Of a stretch of DNA of 64,000 nt, positions 1 through 14,498 are shown in pieces. Positions within the stretch are counted from its first letter, which is position 1. Every line of letters starts with the position of its first letter. The translations under genes were made by a program, and so were the position numbers. Under the pieces are notes generated by a model. The model searched no databases. It worked only from the letters and a program-made list of their open reading frames with translations, and was not told where the DNA came from. Origin of the DNA: Flaccisagitta enflata (Eukaryota; Chaetognatha; Sagittoidea; Aphragmophora); the NCBI GenBank assembly GCA_965153355.1, contig OZ231127.1:53878001-53942000 (forward strand). The letters are read 5' to 3'.

Positions 1-2771
<2,771 letters not shown>

Positions 2772-2914
2772 CTGTTTCTCTCTTTCATTTTGGTTTCGTC
2801 TGTCGTTCACTCGTTCGGCGTTTCATCTGGGAATGAGTTGTCATCAGAAAGCACCGCGAGGGAAAAGCAGCGGAAAGCAATGTTACAAGGGAAATGAGAG
2901 AGAGTAGAGAATGA

Positions 2915-3102
2915 GAGCGACAGAATCAGACAGAGGAATAGACAGACGGACAGAAAGACAGCCAGACAGGCAGACAGGAAGTCACAAAGACAAACAGACA
3001 TAGAATCAGACAGGCAGATAGAAAGATAGACTGACAGACAGACAGACAGACAGATAGACAGACAGGACAGTGAGACAGAAAGAAAGACAGAAAAACAAAC
3101 TG

Positions 3103-3133
<31 letters not shown>

Positions 3134-3145
3134 ACATACAGACAG
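2915..3145. repeat. imperfect GACA/CAGA-rich repeat with short (GA)n
   Basis: Degenerate GACAGACA-type tetranucleotides end in a short perfect GA run at about 3108-3133. The same GA-next-to-CAGA pairing recurs in family D elements at 15.6, 38.3 and 39.6 kb. Confidence 0.8.
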
Positions 3146-3349
3146 ACCAAGATACAGAATGATTGAAAGATGGAATCCTAGAAACAATATTTCGTTAAGA
3201 CGTATGAAGAATTATACGCACTCTTTCTTTTATTTATTTTTGAGTATACGTAAGAAACAGAATCATCTTTCAACCGAGTTGGAATTTCCACCTACGAGAA
3301 AACGTTTTCATTCGTCAACAACGATTCGAGGGATCTTTGATGTATGAAA

Positions 3350-3552
3350 AACAAGTCCAACACCTGTAAGTCGCGTGCGAGACTTACAGAATGACTTAGA
3401 ATGACTTAGTATACTCTAAAATGACTTAAGGAGTGAATGACATTATGTAGCATTATCAACAAATATTATAGATGATGTGAGGGCATGTTTAAGTTGTATC
3501 AAAAGTCACTCCAGGATCCGACGGGAGGTGGTAGAGTCGCTGCGCGCGACTA
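3350..3552 (+). mobile_element. dispersed repeat family B, short copy
   Basis: It begins AACAAGTCCAACACC, followed by AAGTCGCGTGCGAGAC, has a small array of ATGACTTA units inside, and ends with GTAGAGTCGCTGCGCGCGACTA. The same ends flank longer copies at 26.36-26.90 kb and, in reverse, at 35.72-37.45 kb. No coding sequence is present, so it would be non-autonomous. Confidence 0.7.
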
Positions 3553-3699
3553 AAACGAATTCATTAAGTGAATTCTTTTGAAACGCTAACAATCATCTTT
3601 GTGCGTAATATTGTAGACAAAGCGCGTCATCTGATAAGTAACTCTTTTTATTTTTCAAAACAGAAACTCGATCATAAGTGAAATAGACAAGAATGAACA

Positions 3700-4133
3700 A
3701 ATGGGCTGAAATAGAATGAAATAAATGAATAAAATAAAATGATTGGAAATGAATGAAATGAATGAAATGAATGAAATGAATGAAATGAATGAAATGAAAT
3801 AAATGAAATAAATGAAATAAATGAAATGAATGAAATGAATGAAATGAATGAAATGAATGAAATAAATGAAATAAATGAAATAAGTAATTAATGAAATGAA
3901 ATAAAATGAAATGAAATGAAATGAAATGAAATGAAATAAAACAAAATAATTGAAATGAATTAGAAATGAATTAGAAATAGATGAAATGATTAGAATAAAT
4001 TAAATAAATTAAATGAATTAGACAGAACTGAAATAGATTACTGTGAGGTGAAATAAATAAGTAAATGAGAGAAATGAAATGAAATGAAATGAAATGAAAT
4101 GAAATGAAATGAAATGAAATGAAATGAAATGAA
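3700..4133. repeat. (GAAT)n/(GAAAT)n/(GAAATAAAT)n array
   Basis: About 430 bp of interleaved GAATGAAAT, AAATAAATG and GAAAT units. The last 60 bp (4073-4132) is a nearly pure GAAAT pentanucleotide array. Confidence 0.93.
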
Positions 4134-4172
4134 CCCAAAGATCTCATACCAGTCATCTGAGGATTACAAATG

Positions 4173-4440
4173 GTCCGGGGTACCCGATGCCCTGCTCGAT
4201 ATCTTTGGCAAAACAGTGGAGTGAGAGCAAGGCAGCAGCTTTAAAGGATCGATGATTCACACGTCTGTCCTAGGGCCAGGTTTGTGCTGAGGTCTGAGGA
4301 GATACGAATTAGTCTTGAAAGTGTATTTGAGACGACAAAATTTATTTGAATAACATCTCTACGTGGCCAGCCAAGGGTTTGGAGGGCAGATGTGGGCTTC
4401 AAGGCTTAGAAACCCTAATTTAGAGGTTCGCGAGGAAAAA
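4173..4440 (+). mobile_element. dispersed repeat family C, degenerate copy
   Basis: It starts with GGGGTACCCGATGCCCTG, then has a GGCAGCAGC.TTAAAGGATCGATGA block that matches the family C landmark GGGGCCGATGACCTATGA seen at 13.9, 16.9 and 19.4 kb. A decayed CTGAGGTCTGAGG-type inner repeat follows. Confidence 0.5.
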
Positions 4441-4852
4441 TCAGAGGGCTGATATTTGTAGCTTCTCAAAAGAGAGTCGCAGGATTCCCATGAAATATCA
4501 ACAATAATGATTTTTGGCTATTTGTATGTTTTATCATTATCCTCATAAAGACATGATTGACTGCGAGGAGTCAGAAACTTTGAGCACGTTTCCAAATTGC
4601 GTTTGGCTCGAGCCAGAAAAGAAAGACAGAAAAATCACACCCGCAATATTCAAATAGAGAGTCATGCTTCAACGAGCTGACGAAGGCGAAGGAACGTGAG
4701 ACACCGCACGCACGTCGCGGTAATCCTAGAACGAGCGCAAATGGCACGTATCGAATGCTCAACAAGAGCGATAAAAAAGCTTCGACGTCGAGAAAAAACA
4801 AGCAATTCCTAAAAAAATTCGAGACAAATTCGAAAAGTGTGAATGATGATTC

Positions 4853-5032
4853 CCACGCGACTGTCTGTCTGTCGGTCGGTTGGTTGGTCGGTCCATTATG
4901 TCTTACTTTTTTATGTTCCTGGCAGGAACTTCCTGCGGTATTTGACCTCACTGCCCAAATGCTCTAGTGACCTCAGAAACAGCTCCTGCCCACTCGCGCG
5001 CGACTGGGGTAGCCGTGTATTTGGCTCTGTTC
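4853..5032 (-). mobile_element. dispersed repeat family A, reverse copy
   Basis: Read on the plus strand it runs from ACGCGACTGTCTGTC through GGTTGGTCGGTCC, a TTACTTTTTTATG tract, CTGCCCAAATG, TCCTGCCCACTCGCG and CGACTGGGGTAGCCGTG to GGCTCTGTTC. This is the reverse complement order of the well preserved copies at 45.5-45.9 kb. Confidence 0.75.
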
Positions 5033-5040
5033 AAAAGAAT

Positions 5041-5518
5041 ACACACCACACCTATTCATCTCGTGCGAGACTTTAAAGCACCTTCAGCAACGGTTTTTAG
5101 CACTTTCAACACTCTTTCACATTACAAAAGCAGTTTTTAACACCTTTTAACACACTTTAGACACCAATCAACACTTCTCAACATTTTACAAAAAGATGTT
5201 TTTTTTTACATAAAGGCAAAGTGTGACAAACCAACTGACTGATCAACCAACCAATGGACTGACGACTGACCATCGATTGAAAAACTGACTGACCATTGAC
5301 CAACCACCCAACCGACCGACCAACATAGCGGGTCCAAGAGTCGGGTAGGGGTGCGTCGAGTGGGCAGGGGTAGTGATAATAGGCCAACCAAGCATTTGGG
5401 CGGGCGCAACAAAGCAAAAGCTTTCCGTAAACGCCGAAAAAACAATGTGTGACCATCCAATGGACCGACCAACCAACCGACAGTCAGAGCGGGTTATTAA
5501 GTCGCGTGCATGCGACTG
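5041..5518 (+). mobile_element. composite family B/A element with TTTTAACAC-type inner repeats
   Basis: The left end CACCTATTCATCTCGTGCGAGAC matches the family B start. The interior holds repeated CACTTTCAACAC/TTTTTAACACC units, then two successive GACCGACCAACC-type tracts separated by a GTGGGCAGGGGTAGTG block. The right end is AAGTCGCGTGCATGCGACTGA, with the usual hairpin. It looks like one element inserted next to or into another. Confidence 0.6.
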
Positions 5519-6198
5519 AATACTTGGAATGCCATTGACATCATTGACACATGCACAACATGACAACGATTCTTGGATAATACCGTTCTCTCATTGAATC
5601 ATGCGATATGGTGAAGGAACCACTACCCAGTATCCATCCACTCAACGAGTTCACTTCATACAAAGCATACCGACCAAATAGACCAGGAATTCGGACCGTA
5701 ATATCTTACTCGGAGCTGCCAGGACGCCACTTTCAATCAAGAGGACAAAAGTAATTCAATTTTTTAGAGCCGCGGAAAAAGGAAATGGAACCCTAACACA
5801 ATTTAACGCGTAGGCGAGTAACGTAATTTGGAGAAGGAAGAGAGAGACAGACAGACAGACAGACAGACTGAGACAGACAGACAACATAAGGAAAAAAAGA
5901 GACAGAGGACATAAGGGAGAAAAGAAAGCTACAAGTGCTAAGGGGAGAACGTTTATGCCTCAGATAGACGAACCGTTCGTCTTTTAGAAAGACAGAAAAA
6001 GCCTCCTAACTTTCTATCTTTTGTGGCCAATCAGGTGGTACTTTCGAAACGCAATAAATATCGACAAATCAGATCCAATAAAAATGAAGCCATCTTATGA
6101 TTCTCACAGCCAATCATAATGCAGTAAACGGAAGCGCGGTTATCCCTTATGCGTCGTAGAGAGAGGGCAAAATCCTTTTAAGCCTATCGCCATAAGTG
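5519..6198. other. intergenic, no gene seen
   Basis: Mostly unique sequence with a short (CAGA)n tract at about 5845-5882. No supported coding or RNA gene. Confidence 0.5.
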
Positions 6199-6350
6199 GA
6201 AGAAGAAGAAGAAGGAAGAAGAAGAAGAAGAAAGTGAAGGAAGGAGAGGAGAGAGAGGAAGAGAAGAAGAAGAAGAAGAAGAAGAAGAAGAAGAAGAGAG
6301 AAGAAGAAGAGAGAAGGGGTAAAAGGAGAAAAAGAAAAAGAAAAAGAAGA
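6199..6350. repeat. (GAA)n-rich microsatellite
   Basis: Imperfect GAA/AGA trinucleotides with interspersed GGAGAGG. The strand asymmetry (all purine on the plus strand) is complete over about 150 bp. Confidence 0.93.
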
Positions 6351-6508
6351 AGGGAAATGAAGAAATAGCCCATTGCCGTTCAAAATATAAGATTCTAAAG
6401 TTACGTGTGGGCCAAATGGTGATGGAAAACGACACGCACCGACCGACATGTTAGCGCCATTTTCTTTTATAAAACTGTCGGGGTTGTAATCGTGTCGGAG
6501 AGAAATGC

Positions 6509-6510
6509 CC

Positions 6511-6559
<49 letters not shown>

Positions 6560-6634
6560 GCAACAGCAACAACAACAACCAATAACAACAACAACAGCAG
6601 CAACAACAACAACAGCCACCGGCAACAGCAACAG

Positions 6635-6672
<38 letters not shown>

Positions 6673-6770
6673 ACAACATCAGCAACAACAGCAACAGCAG
6701 CAGCATTACAAGAACAGCAGCATTAGGAACAACAACGGCAACCTGGCTGCAACCACAACTGCGACAACAG

Positions 6771-6803
<33 letters not shown>

Positions 6804-7022
6804 GCAAACCATAGCAACAACAACAACAACCAGCAACAACAACAACAACAACAAAACAGCGGCGGCAACAGCAGCAGCAACAGCAACAACAGCAACAACA
6901 ACGGCAACGGTGACAACGACAACAACAGCAACAACAACAGCAACAACAACAACAACAGCAACAACAGCAACAAAACAACAACAACAACAGCAACAGCAAC
7001 AACAGCAACAACAACCAACAAA
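6509..7022. repeat. long imperfect (CAA/CAG)n array
   Basis: About 510 bp of CAA with interspersed CAG, ACA and CGA triplets. It gives an open frame of 182 codons (6492-7040) read as polyglutamine/asparagine/threonine, depending on frame. All three forward frames and several reverse frames are open, as a pure triplet array would give, so I do not call a gene. A polyQ exon cannot be excluded. Confidence 0.9.
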
Positions 7023-8913
7023 ACAGCTGCGAGGACTTGAGGCCAAAATCCGTAAATACAGAAACGACAACCAAAACGTCAACTGCGTGATGATTCGCCG
7101 AAACGCCGAAGCAGGAAGAATATCAGGGAAATGAATCTGGTGTCTGTGATAAACACAATACGAATGCAGTTTAGAGGGCAAACCGACAGACATGGGTACT
7201 GACTACGGCAGTTGCAAAAACAGAACGACATGAGAGAAGCTAGATCAGAACGACACAACGAGAAAAAGATAGACAGCAAGACAGAAAAAAGACTTATACA
7301 TAGTCAAAGGCAAAAAATACAGACTCATCTTCTAGACAAAACTCTCTCTTCCCTCCACCTCCCCCCCCCCCCTTGTCAGCTCTCTTTGTTGTACCCCAGG
7401 TTCATGGCCCTTTTGCCCTTGTCAAAAGACACATTGTTTCCACATTTTATCCGTAAACTTTGCTGATGTGTCACCCTTGACAAAATCCCCTCCCCTCCAT
7501 TCCCCCTCCCTCCCTCCCTGCTCTTTACTGAACCACAGCTTTCCTAATTCCTAGATACGTTTACTTCACTACGAGCCGCTTTCGCGAACCTCGAACGGCC
7601 TAAGCGGCCTCCATCCGGCCTCTACGCGGCCTCCATCCGGCCTCTACGCGGCCTCCATCCGGCCTCCGTCACGGATGACGAATCTCGTAAAGGTTTTTAG
7701 TTCCGTCGTTGGCACAGAAAACAACTCATAATTAACATTCAAGTCTCTAAGATGCAACGAATGCGTTGGATGCTCTCTTTGTTTTGACAGCGGGGATGCG
7801 AGGGTTTGAACGGAGAAAAAGAGATCCAGAGAGTTAAGCTCAGAAAAACTCTTCAACCATGACGGCTACAGAAGTGTCTATTTAAGCACACCCACTATCT
7901 TATCTTGCTCACTGTAGCGATGCGATGCAGAATTAATGCAACAGCGATAGTAATATCGTGAACTACACTACTAAACTGATAAGTTATAAATCTCCGCTCA
8001 GATGATTTTCCTTGGTTTCCTCTGTTCATAGAACAACCCGGTTCTGGATGGAACTGCGTCATGCAGGTGGGTTGCGTGGCGTTAGGTGTTTTTTTCCCAT
8101 CAGGGTGGGATTTGATGGACTGTGCGTCAGTCGCAGTTTATTTTCCTTTGTTCCTTTGTTCCTTCTTCATATCCCTCTTTGCCGCTGTATAATTCAATAC
8201 TAGTCTTCTACATCACTATCAAGTATCCACTAATGACTGGAGTTAATATTCACGTGTAACTGTTATTCTGAATTATGGACGAATGGATAATGGGATCGTA
8301 GAGCACCACTGTATGTTCTCACAGTTTTGTTTAAATGTTCGCTAATGAGCGCCACGAAGTCGACGCTCGCTATCAAGAATGAATACCGAGACCCGATGCA
8401 ATGGAATCTCCTTTTTCCCTTATTTGCATAATGCAGTCAGTCCTCAATTGAGGTTATGGAACTTTCGTTGAGAACATTTGCTCATGCAACTTCATAGCTT
8501 AAACGAGTGTTTACGTTATAAGAGAAGAGTGGATATGCTTAAAGTGTGGTAGGTAATCGTTATTAAGTACTTGAAGATTTAATGACAAGCTGTGACTCTA
8601 ATTGAACCCAACAGCGTCTATTGTGCTTTTTGTTAGCGAAAAGTGTTATGAACAATGAACATACTAGGATTTGAACGCAGATTTTTTTGCCATTAGTCAT
8701 CATTTTTCAAGTCGGATGTCCTCCGTAACTTACATGGCAATCTGAGACAAAAACGCATATTGACCTACCCTACTATATCAGGATGGAATTGGTTTTATAC
8801 CATTCTAGTATTCATCGTCGAGGCTTCGCAATCGTAACTCAGAGTTTTGAGTGGATTGTTGAGGAGGTGTGTGAAAAAGGGGTTGAACGCCCTTGCCCAC
8901 CCGCCCGCAGCGA
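7023..8913. other. intergenic, mostly unique sequence
   Basis: No supported gene. Landmarks are a poly-C tract at about 7360-7372, a GC-rich tandem repeat at 7594-7670 (listed separately), and a faint tRNA-like remnant near 8660-8745. Confidence 0.45.
7594..7670. repeat. GGCC-rich minisatellite
   Basis: About three copies of a roughly 24-bp unit built from CGGCCTCTACG and CGGCCTCCATC. It stands out as GC-rich in an AT-rich stretch. Confidence 0.85.
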
Positions 8914-9341
8914 TACACTCTTTTTTTTATAAGAACCTAGTTTATAAGAACAACAAGGCTTCAAATGGCTCTAAAATAAAAAACATATTAAGAATATATG
9001 AAGGCTTTAAATTTTGAGAAAAAAATTTCACTTGAGGTATTTCTTAATAAACATTGATAAAACAAGTAAATTTTGGTATACTTAATAAGATATCTTATTA
9101 ATGATAGTACTACAAAAATATCTCTAGATTTTATTGTTTAGCACTTAATTTAAGTGTAATTGATGATAATGTATCTAATATAATCAAGTACACTTTTTTT
9201 TATAAGAACGTCATTTTTTAGCCAAAGCCTTCAAAAGAGATAGAGATAGCTACTAATGAAATAACTACAATATTTTTAATTTTGGAGCGATTTCAAGCCT
9301 TGATTTTCTTATAAACTAGGTTTTTATAAAAAAAAAGTGTA
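8914..9341. mobile_element. TA-flanked inverted-repeat element (Tc1/mariner-like MITE)
   Basis: The left end reads CACTCTTTTTTTTATAAGAA and continues CCTAGTTTATAAGAA. The right end, reverse complemented, reads CACTTTTTTTTTATAAAAAC and continues CTAGTTTATAAGAA. A TA dinucleotide flanks both ends (8914-8915 and 9340-9341), as expected for Tc1/mariner target duplication. At about 9189 a second copy of the terminal sequence lies inside, hinting at a nested or rearranged element. There is no transposase frame, so it is non-autonomous. Confidence 0.7.
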
Positions 9342-10343
9342 GTAGTATATTTAAAGGTTTCTTTTGGTTTACATAGAATTTTGAATTAAGAACGCTCTTT
9401 GAACATTGAAGGCTTCATTTAGCCTCAAAAATAAAAATATGAAGCCTGTCTTCCAGTGTCTTTTGTTTCCTTATGGATTCTCTGTTTAATATTTCTCAAC
9501 GCCAGAGCATCTCCTCGACCATGAGGGAACGATAAACAATAGACACCATACACGCCCACTGCAGTCGTACGGATCTGATCAAACTTTAAAAATTCGTCAA
9601 AATTTATTTACAGATCTTATATTTAATCTATTATACAACATTATTGAAAAATCATATTAGGTTTGTCATAAACAAAACTTTTCCTTTCCACTAGAAAATA
9701 ATCCAGAGCCTGTGCGGCATCAGCCAAACATGATTAGGGCTTTAGGCGTAAGTGCTAGGAGCGAAACATCTTTGGAAACTTGAAATTTCAGTTTAAAACT
9801 ACTGTTACTTTTCGATTGAACATACTTATGCAATTTTGTCTATCACTGATTTTGTTTGCCATGCTCCCCCTTTATTTTCAGAAAAAAGACAGTGTTTCTA
9901 ATTTATGGATTTTCTTCCCCTTTTTTCCAGAAATGAGCCCACGCGGACAACTCTTTATGTTATTCCCGTGATGTAAGAACAGACGTGATGGAAAGACGGA
10001 CGGATGGGCGGACCCTCTGAACAGGTAAGCGAAAATGAATATAAATTGCCATGGACACATCAACCTCCTTCCTTGCTATTGGTACATGTCCGTTTTCTCT
10101 GATCAAAGAATTCAATTGCCGCATGCTGCTTTTCATTCATTTCCCCAGAACGGAGGGCGAGTCTAGGGACTACATCCACTGCGACCGCACAAGTCCATGG
10201 TCGTCCTGCATCGATACAAACGCTCCATTTGAATGTGACAAGAGCACAATCGCCGAAGTCGAGATTTTTCTTGTCGGAAGATACAAATTCACGCGTCTTT
10301 CGTTCAACCGTTTCTATTTCCTTACACATGCCGTTAAGCTCTC
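9342..10343. other. intergenic, upstream flank of the zinc-finger gene
   Basis: No supported coding exon. The stretch lies directly upstream of the zinc-finger gene and may contain its promoter and 5' untranslated sequence, but I see no clear TATA or initiator element. Confidence 0.4.
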
Positions 10344-10344
10344 T

Positions 10345-10433
<89 letters not shown>

Positions 10434-10436
10434 CCC
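10344..10436. repeat. (AAC)n microsatellite next to the zinc-finger start codon
   Basis: About 31 nearly perfect AAC triplets end 20 bp before the ATG of the zinc-finger gene, so they probably lie in its 5' untranslated region or core promoter. An in-frame TAG at 10441 separates them from the coding frame, so the repeat is not translated as part of that protein. Confidence 0.97.
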
Positions 10437-10455
10437 GACTTAGGATCTTTTCAAA

Positions 10456-12468
10456 ATGGCGCAAGGTGGCACTCCACTTCCGCCATCAATTAAGCATGAA
10501 CACTCGTCAACAGCTGACAGTTCTCTGTCAACAACATCTCCCATTGTGTTCCTTCATATCAACGGAGCCTTAGTACCGTTTAAAGTCGTTAGTTCTCCGA
10601 GTTTGAACGGTAACATTTTAACGTCCAATGCGCCCGTGGGAAACGCGGCGGAAGAAAAACCCGCTGTAAAAGCAGAGCAGACGTCATCGGTGATTAATGA
10701 AGAGACGCCATCTGTATGCGTGAATGGAAAACCATCTGTACCTGACGTAGGTACTCTAATTAACGAGAAAGAGGATAAGCCGATTATTCGTGCGGAAAGA
10801 CCAGTCAGCGTTTCTCTGGGCACGAATCTATTTGTCAATACTGAGAAAAATTCTCATCAATGTGATCAATGTTCATCATCGTTTGCCACAGAAATAGACC
10901 TACAATCGCATCTTCAGGAACATCGAAATAATGCCACAATGCTCATATCTAATCGTCCCGGATTGGATTCAATTGTAAGGGTCGCCTCTTCTGGAAGTGC
11001 ACCACTGTCAAACAATCGCACGACAACAACCATAGGGGAAAAAGTAAAGCATACCGGATACCAGTGCTACCTTTGTCCAGCTTCGTTCCCTAATATCCAC
11101 GATTTAAATGCGCATCTCTTGACTCACGGCGTCCAAATCAAAGAAAACTCCTTTACTTGTTATCTTTGTACATCCTCATTCTCCAACAGCTTTGATTTGA
11201 TGGTTCACATTCTTCAGCATAAAAAAGGGACATCACATTCATGTCATATTTGTAAGTCTCGGTTTCACTCAAGCACGGACTTAGTTAACCACATCCGGAA
11301 GCATGAAGTGGAAGATTTGCCCAAGCAGACTCATTCCTTTGATTTTGAAAGTTCATTTGAATGCAAACAATGCTCTCAACCGTTTATAAATCAACGAGAA
11401 TTGAACAGACATCGTAAGTTTTTTCATACCACATACAAAAAGATAGTCAAAAATACTTCACTTCCCTTGGAAACTTTGAAATGTAACATCTGTGACGAGG
11501 CTTTTGAATCTGACGAAGAAATGATTATCCATACGGCGACAATTCACCTTCAAGGCCCACCAGATCGACCCTATCAATGCCACCTGTGCACAAACGCGTC
11601 TGTTCACGACCACACCTTTATATCAAGTACATTTCTGAAAAACCATCTGAAGTTGCATGCTGGGGAAACGTTTATCAAATGCTCTCTTTGTTCAAAACCT
11701 TTTTGGTCGCAGAAAGACATGATGGATCATCTCAAAATCCGCGATAAAGATAAACCATTTCAGTGTTGCTTTTGTCCATCTGCTTTTCCAAAACAGTCCA
11801 GCTTAACAATACATCTCAAAAAGCACGCTGATGAAAAGAACCCTTCAAAAAGTGAGGAAAAATCGTTTCAGTGTAACCTTTGTCCATTTTCTTTTCGAAA
11901 AAAGTCTAATCTAGTTTCACACCTCAAAAAAAAGCACACTACAAAGAAGAAGTCTTTAGAATCTGAGAAAAGATCTGAGATCGGAGAAAAGACTCACAAG
12001 TGTAACTTTTGCCCATCATCTTTTCGTCATGGTAATGCTTTGAAAATGCACCTCAGAATACATAGATACAGACAATCCCTCATGGGCTCTGGTTGCTTTA
12101 TGACCTTTACAAGCCGCAGTGATCTTGAACAGCATGAAGCGCTAAGCAATTGTCGGTCGCCAATCCATACTACCGGAGATGATACTTTCAAATGCTATCT
12201 TTGTGATTCTACCTTTCCTACCAACAATGATTTAATTAATCACCTAGTTGAAACGCATTCCAGGAAAGGTCGTTATTTCAGGTGCCAAGTATGCGGCAAA
12301 TATTTCCATCATGAAAAAGAGTTGAATAAACATGCAACCACCCACGTTCAGAAAATCCCCATCAATGTTAAAAATCACCATCAATGTTATTTCTGCCCAC
12401 TTGGTTTCTCAACCAAGGAATTATTGTCTAGCCATGAATTCATTCACACAGATCCGATTTTATTTTGA
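10456..12468 (+). CDS. multi-C2H2 zinc-finger protein, 670 residues, intronless
   Basis: Probably a nuclear DNA- or RNA-binding regulator; the target is unknown. Residues 1-130 are a finger-free, Ser/Thr- and Glu-rich head. I count about 12 good C2H2 fingers, starting near residues 135, 203, 234, 262, 302, 342, 436, 472, 515, 579, 609 and 643, most with a C-x2-C...H-x3/4-H pattern. Three are degenerate: near 374 (extended loop), near 409 (final His lost, HLKIRD) and near 547 (first Cys pair broken). The usual TGEKP linkers are almost all missing, so many fingers may act independently rather than as one tight DNA reader. The start is set by an in-frame TAG at 10441 and a good context (AAAATGG). 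The whole frame is a single exon. I do not recognise an orthologue; large animal zinc-finger families make a name unsafe. Confidence 0.88.
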   Translation: MAQGGTPLPPSIKHEHSSTADSSLSTTSPIVFLHINGALVPFKVVSSPSLNGNILTSNAPVGNAAEEKPAVKAEQTSSVINEETPSVCVNGKPSVPDVGTLINEKEDKPIIRAERPVSVSLGTNLFVNTEKNSHQCDQCSSSFATEIDLQSHLQEHRNNATMLISNRPGLDSIVRVASSGSAPLSNNRTTTTIGEKVKHTGYQCYLCPASFPNIHDLNAHLLTHGVQIKENSFTCYLCTSSFSNSFDLMVHILQHKKGTSHSCHICKSRFHSSTDLVNHIRKHEVEDLPKQTHSFDFESSFECKQCSQPFINQRELNRHRKFFHTTYKKIVKNTSLPLETLKCNICDEAFESDEEMIIHTATIHLQGPPDRPYQCHLCTNASVHDHTFISSTFLKNHLKLHAGETFIKCSLCSKPFWSQKDMMDHLKIRDKDKPFQCCFCPSAFPKQSSLTIHLKKHADEKNPSKSEEKSFQCNLCPFSFRKKSNLVSHLKKKHTTKKKSLESEKRSEIGEKTHKCNFCPSSFRHGNALKMHLRIHRYRQSLMGSGCFMTFTSRSDLEQHEALSNCRSPIHTTGDDTFKCYLCDSTFPTNNDLINHLVETHSRKGRYFRCQVCGKYFHHEKELNKHATTHVQKIPINVKNHHQCYFCPLGFSTKELLSSHEFIHTDPILF

Positions 12469-13856
12469 GTAGAATTGTATCGAATTTCATTAGACTTCAA
12501 AGTTGAGGTTTAACTACTGGAGCAAGCGCTTTGATACTTCACATGATAAAACTCATAGGTTAACACAGGTTAACATTTTTGAAAAAATTGCTTAAACGAT
12601 ACCTCCGTTTTTCTTTTACTCGCGTCCAACAACTTAGAATGCTTTATCCAAACAAAAACTAAAAAATTCCCAGTGAAATAACAGAAAAAATGAGAAAATA
12701 CCTCCCTCTGCGTTGCAAACTTCGCGGCTTATAATTTGTAAGCTCACCAGTTATTTTAAGCTGTCACTTTCAACCTACTTAGCTATCAATCTGGTGGCAT
12801 AGACATTTCCTCTACTGATTGAGGCTAAGATCATAAGAAATGGCAAGAAAGATTTCATGCAAATTATTTATTATCTTTACCTGAAGCAAACCGAGTGTGC
12901 AAAACTGCCAAAACATAGACAATTACAAAAAGAAAAGTAAAACGGACCATTATAATTTTTTTAGAAGATATTGTACTTTTGAATTTTTTTTTGTGTCTGT
13001 CGTTTAAAGATTTCATTTGACAGCCTCATTCATTCTGAACTCGGAACACGAAGAAATACAAAATGTTCTATTGTTTTTTTTTTGAAAGATGTATGAAAAG
13101 AGAACAAATTCAATCGAAAGTGCCTCCCATGAAATTGTATCAACGATATGGATTTTCATTCATTGTTGTCAGTCCAAGAAATGTTGTTTTTTTTTCACTC
13201 ATTCTTTGTTTAACCTTTGTTTTATTTTTCATGACGCTGTTCTCGCTATATTAGATATTTTGATGATATCAAAAATGAAATCTTCTGCTCGCCTTTTTGT
13301 TGTCTCCGTTTCCATCGTTATCAGTAGGATTTCTGTCATTCAAAAGGAATGATAAGTACAGGCTCGTTTTAGAGTAAGCTGTCCAAAATTTTGGATTGGT
13401 TAGAAGTAAGGTTTTTTTTTATTTAAATATTGATTTTAAGAAATTATCTGTTATTGATTATTTTTTATATTTAATAGATATTGAACAGTTAAGTATATAT
13501 CAAATTAAATTTAATTCAATTTTTGTACAATAGAAAAAAAAATCTTTGAATTATTATTACAAATGAATTTAAAAAGAGGTGTTTTTTATCTTAAATTTTG
13601 TCTAAAATTTTGGATCTACTGTTGTGACAGGAGCCTACGACAAGGCATAGTGAGTTAACCAGGCTAACTTTATGAACGAATATGAAATGAGTAAGCAAAT
13701 GCTTGAAAAATAGGGAACAAGATTGAAAGGGGTAAAGAAGAACCATAGTTTCGTTGCTGATTTATGATCATTTTCACTATCAAGATCTGGACAGGGGCTT
13801 TTGTCAAATGCTTGAATCCGGAGAAGTAACTTATAGTCGCAAAAGCGTTAGATGGT
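12469..13856. other. 3' flank of the zinc-finger gene, AT-rich intergenic
   Basis: No supported gene. No perfect AATAAA was found close behind the stop codon, so the transcript end is undetermined. Short T and A runs are common near 13070-13090 and 13410-13560. Confidence 0.45.
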
Positions 13857-14367
13857 CAGCGGTACCCTTGCCCTGCCTAGGTGAGTTGTGCTTTAAGTGG
13901 AAGGGGAAGCAGGGCAGCAGCCCCAAAAGGGTCGATGACCTATACTTTCACACATTCGGGGAATTTTCTCCTTCTCTTCCAGCGTACTACCCCTCCAGGC
14001 CCAAATTCCAGCCTCCAGGCCCAAAACCCAGTCTTGAGGCCCAATTCCCAGCCTCCAGGCCCAAATCCTATCCTGGAGGCTGAGACAGGGCCTGGAGGCT
14101 GAGATTTTGGCCCCGATACTGAAATTTAAGTCTTGAGGCTAGGATTTGGGCCTCGAGACTTGGATTTGAGGGGAGGGCCTCGAGATTGGGATTTGGGCCT
14201 TGAGGCTGGAATTTGTGCCTCGAGACTGGGATTTGAAGGGGGGGGGTACGCTGAGGAAGAAGAAGGAGAAAATTCCCCATGTGTGTGAAAGCATAGGTCA
14301 TCGATCCTTTTGGGGCCGCTGTCCAAAAGCGGAACCATCTCAATATCTCAGTGCAGCAGGTACCGGT
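13857..14367. mobile_element. family C element with foldback structure
   Basis: The left arm (about 13919-13993: CCCCAAAAGGGTCGATGACC, then CTTTCACACATTCGGGGAATTTTC and CAGCGTAC) is repeated inverted at about 14246-14319. Between the arms the sequence is a tandem array of CCAGGCCCAAA-type units that itself flips strand near 14085 (AGGCTGAGATTTTGG, AGGCTGGGATTTGGG). The element is thus a near-perfect hairpin about 400 bp across. Outer ends GGTCAGCGGTACCC and GCAGGTACCGGTTT match other family C copies. Confidence 0.75.
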
Positions 14368-14498
14368 TTAAGGCGTACATAGTCCTGTTCCATGAGAGAT
14401 TCCGTATTTATTGCAATAAGGCGTATTTATGTTCGATCCCATGACATAGGCTATAGTGAAGCACAACTGTAATTGTCTTGATATGTATATATGTATGC

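Noticed and set aside
6492-7040. 182-codon polyglutamine/asparagine/threonine frame
   Set aside because: It lies wholly in a CAA/CAG array where every frame is open; there is no unique flanking protein sequence.
8660-8745. Second tRNA-like segment (GGATTTGAACGC with a weak A box on the minus strand)
   Set aside because: The A box match is poor and no cloverleaf can be drawn.
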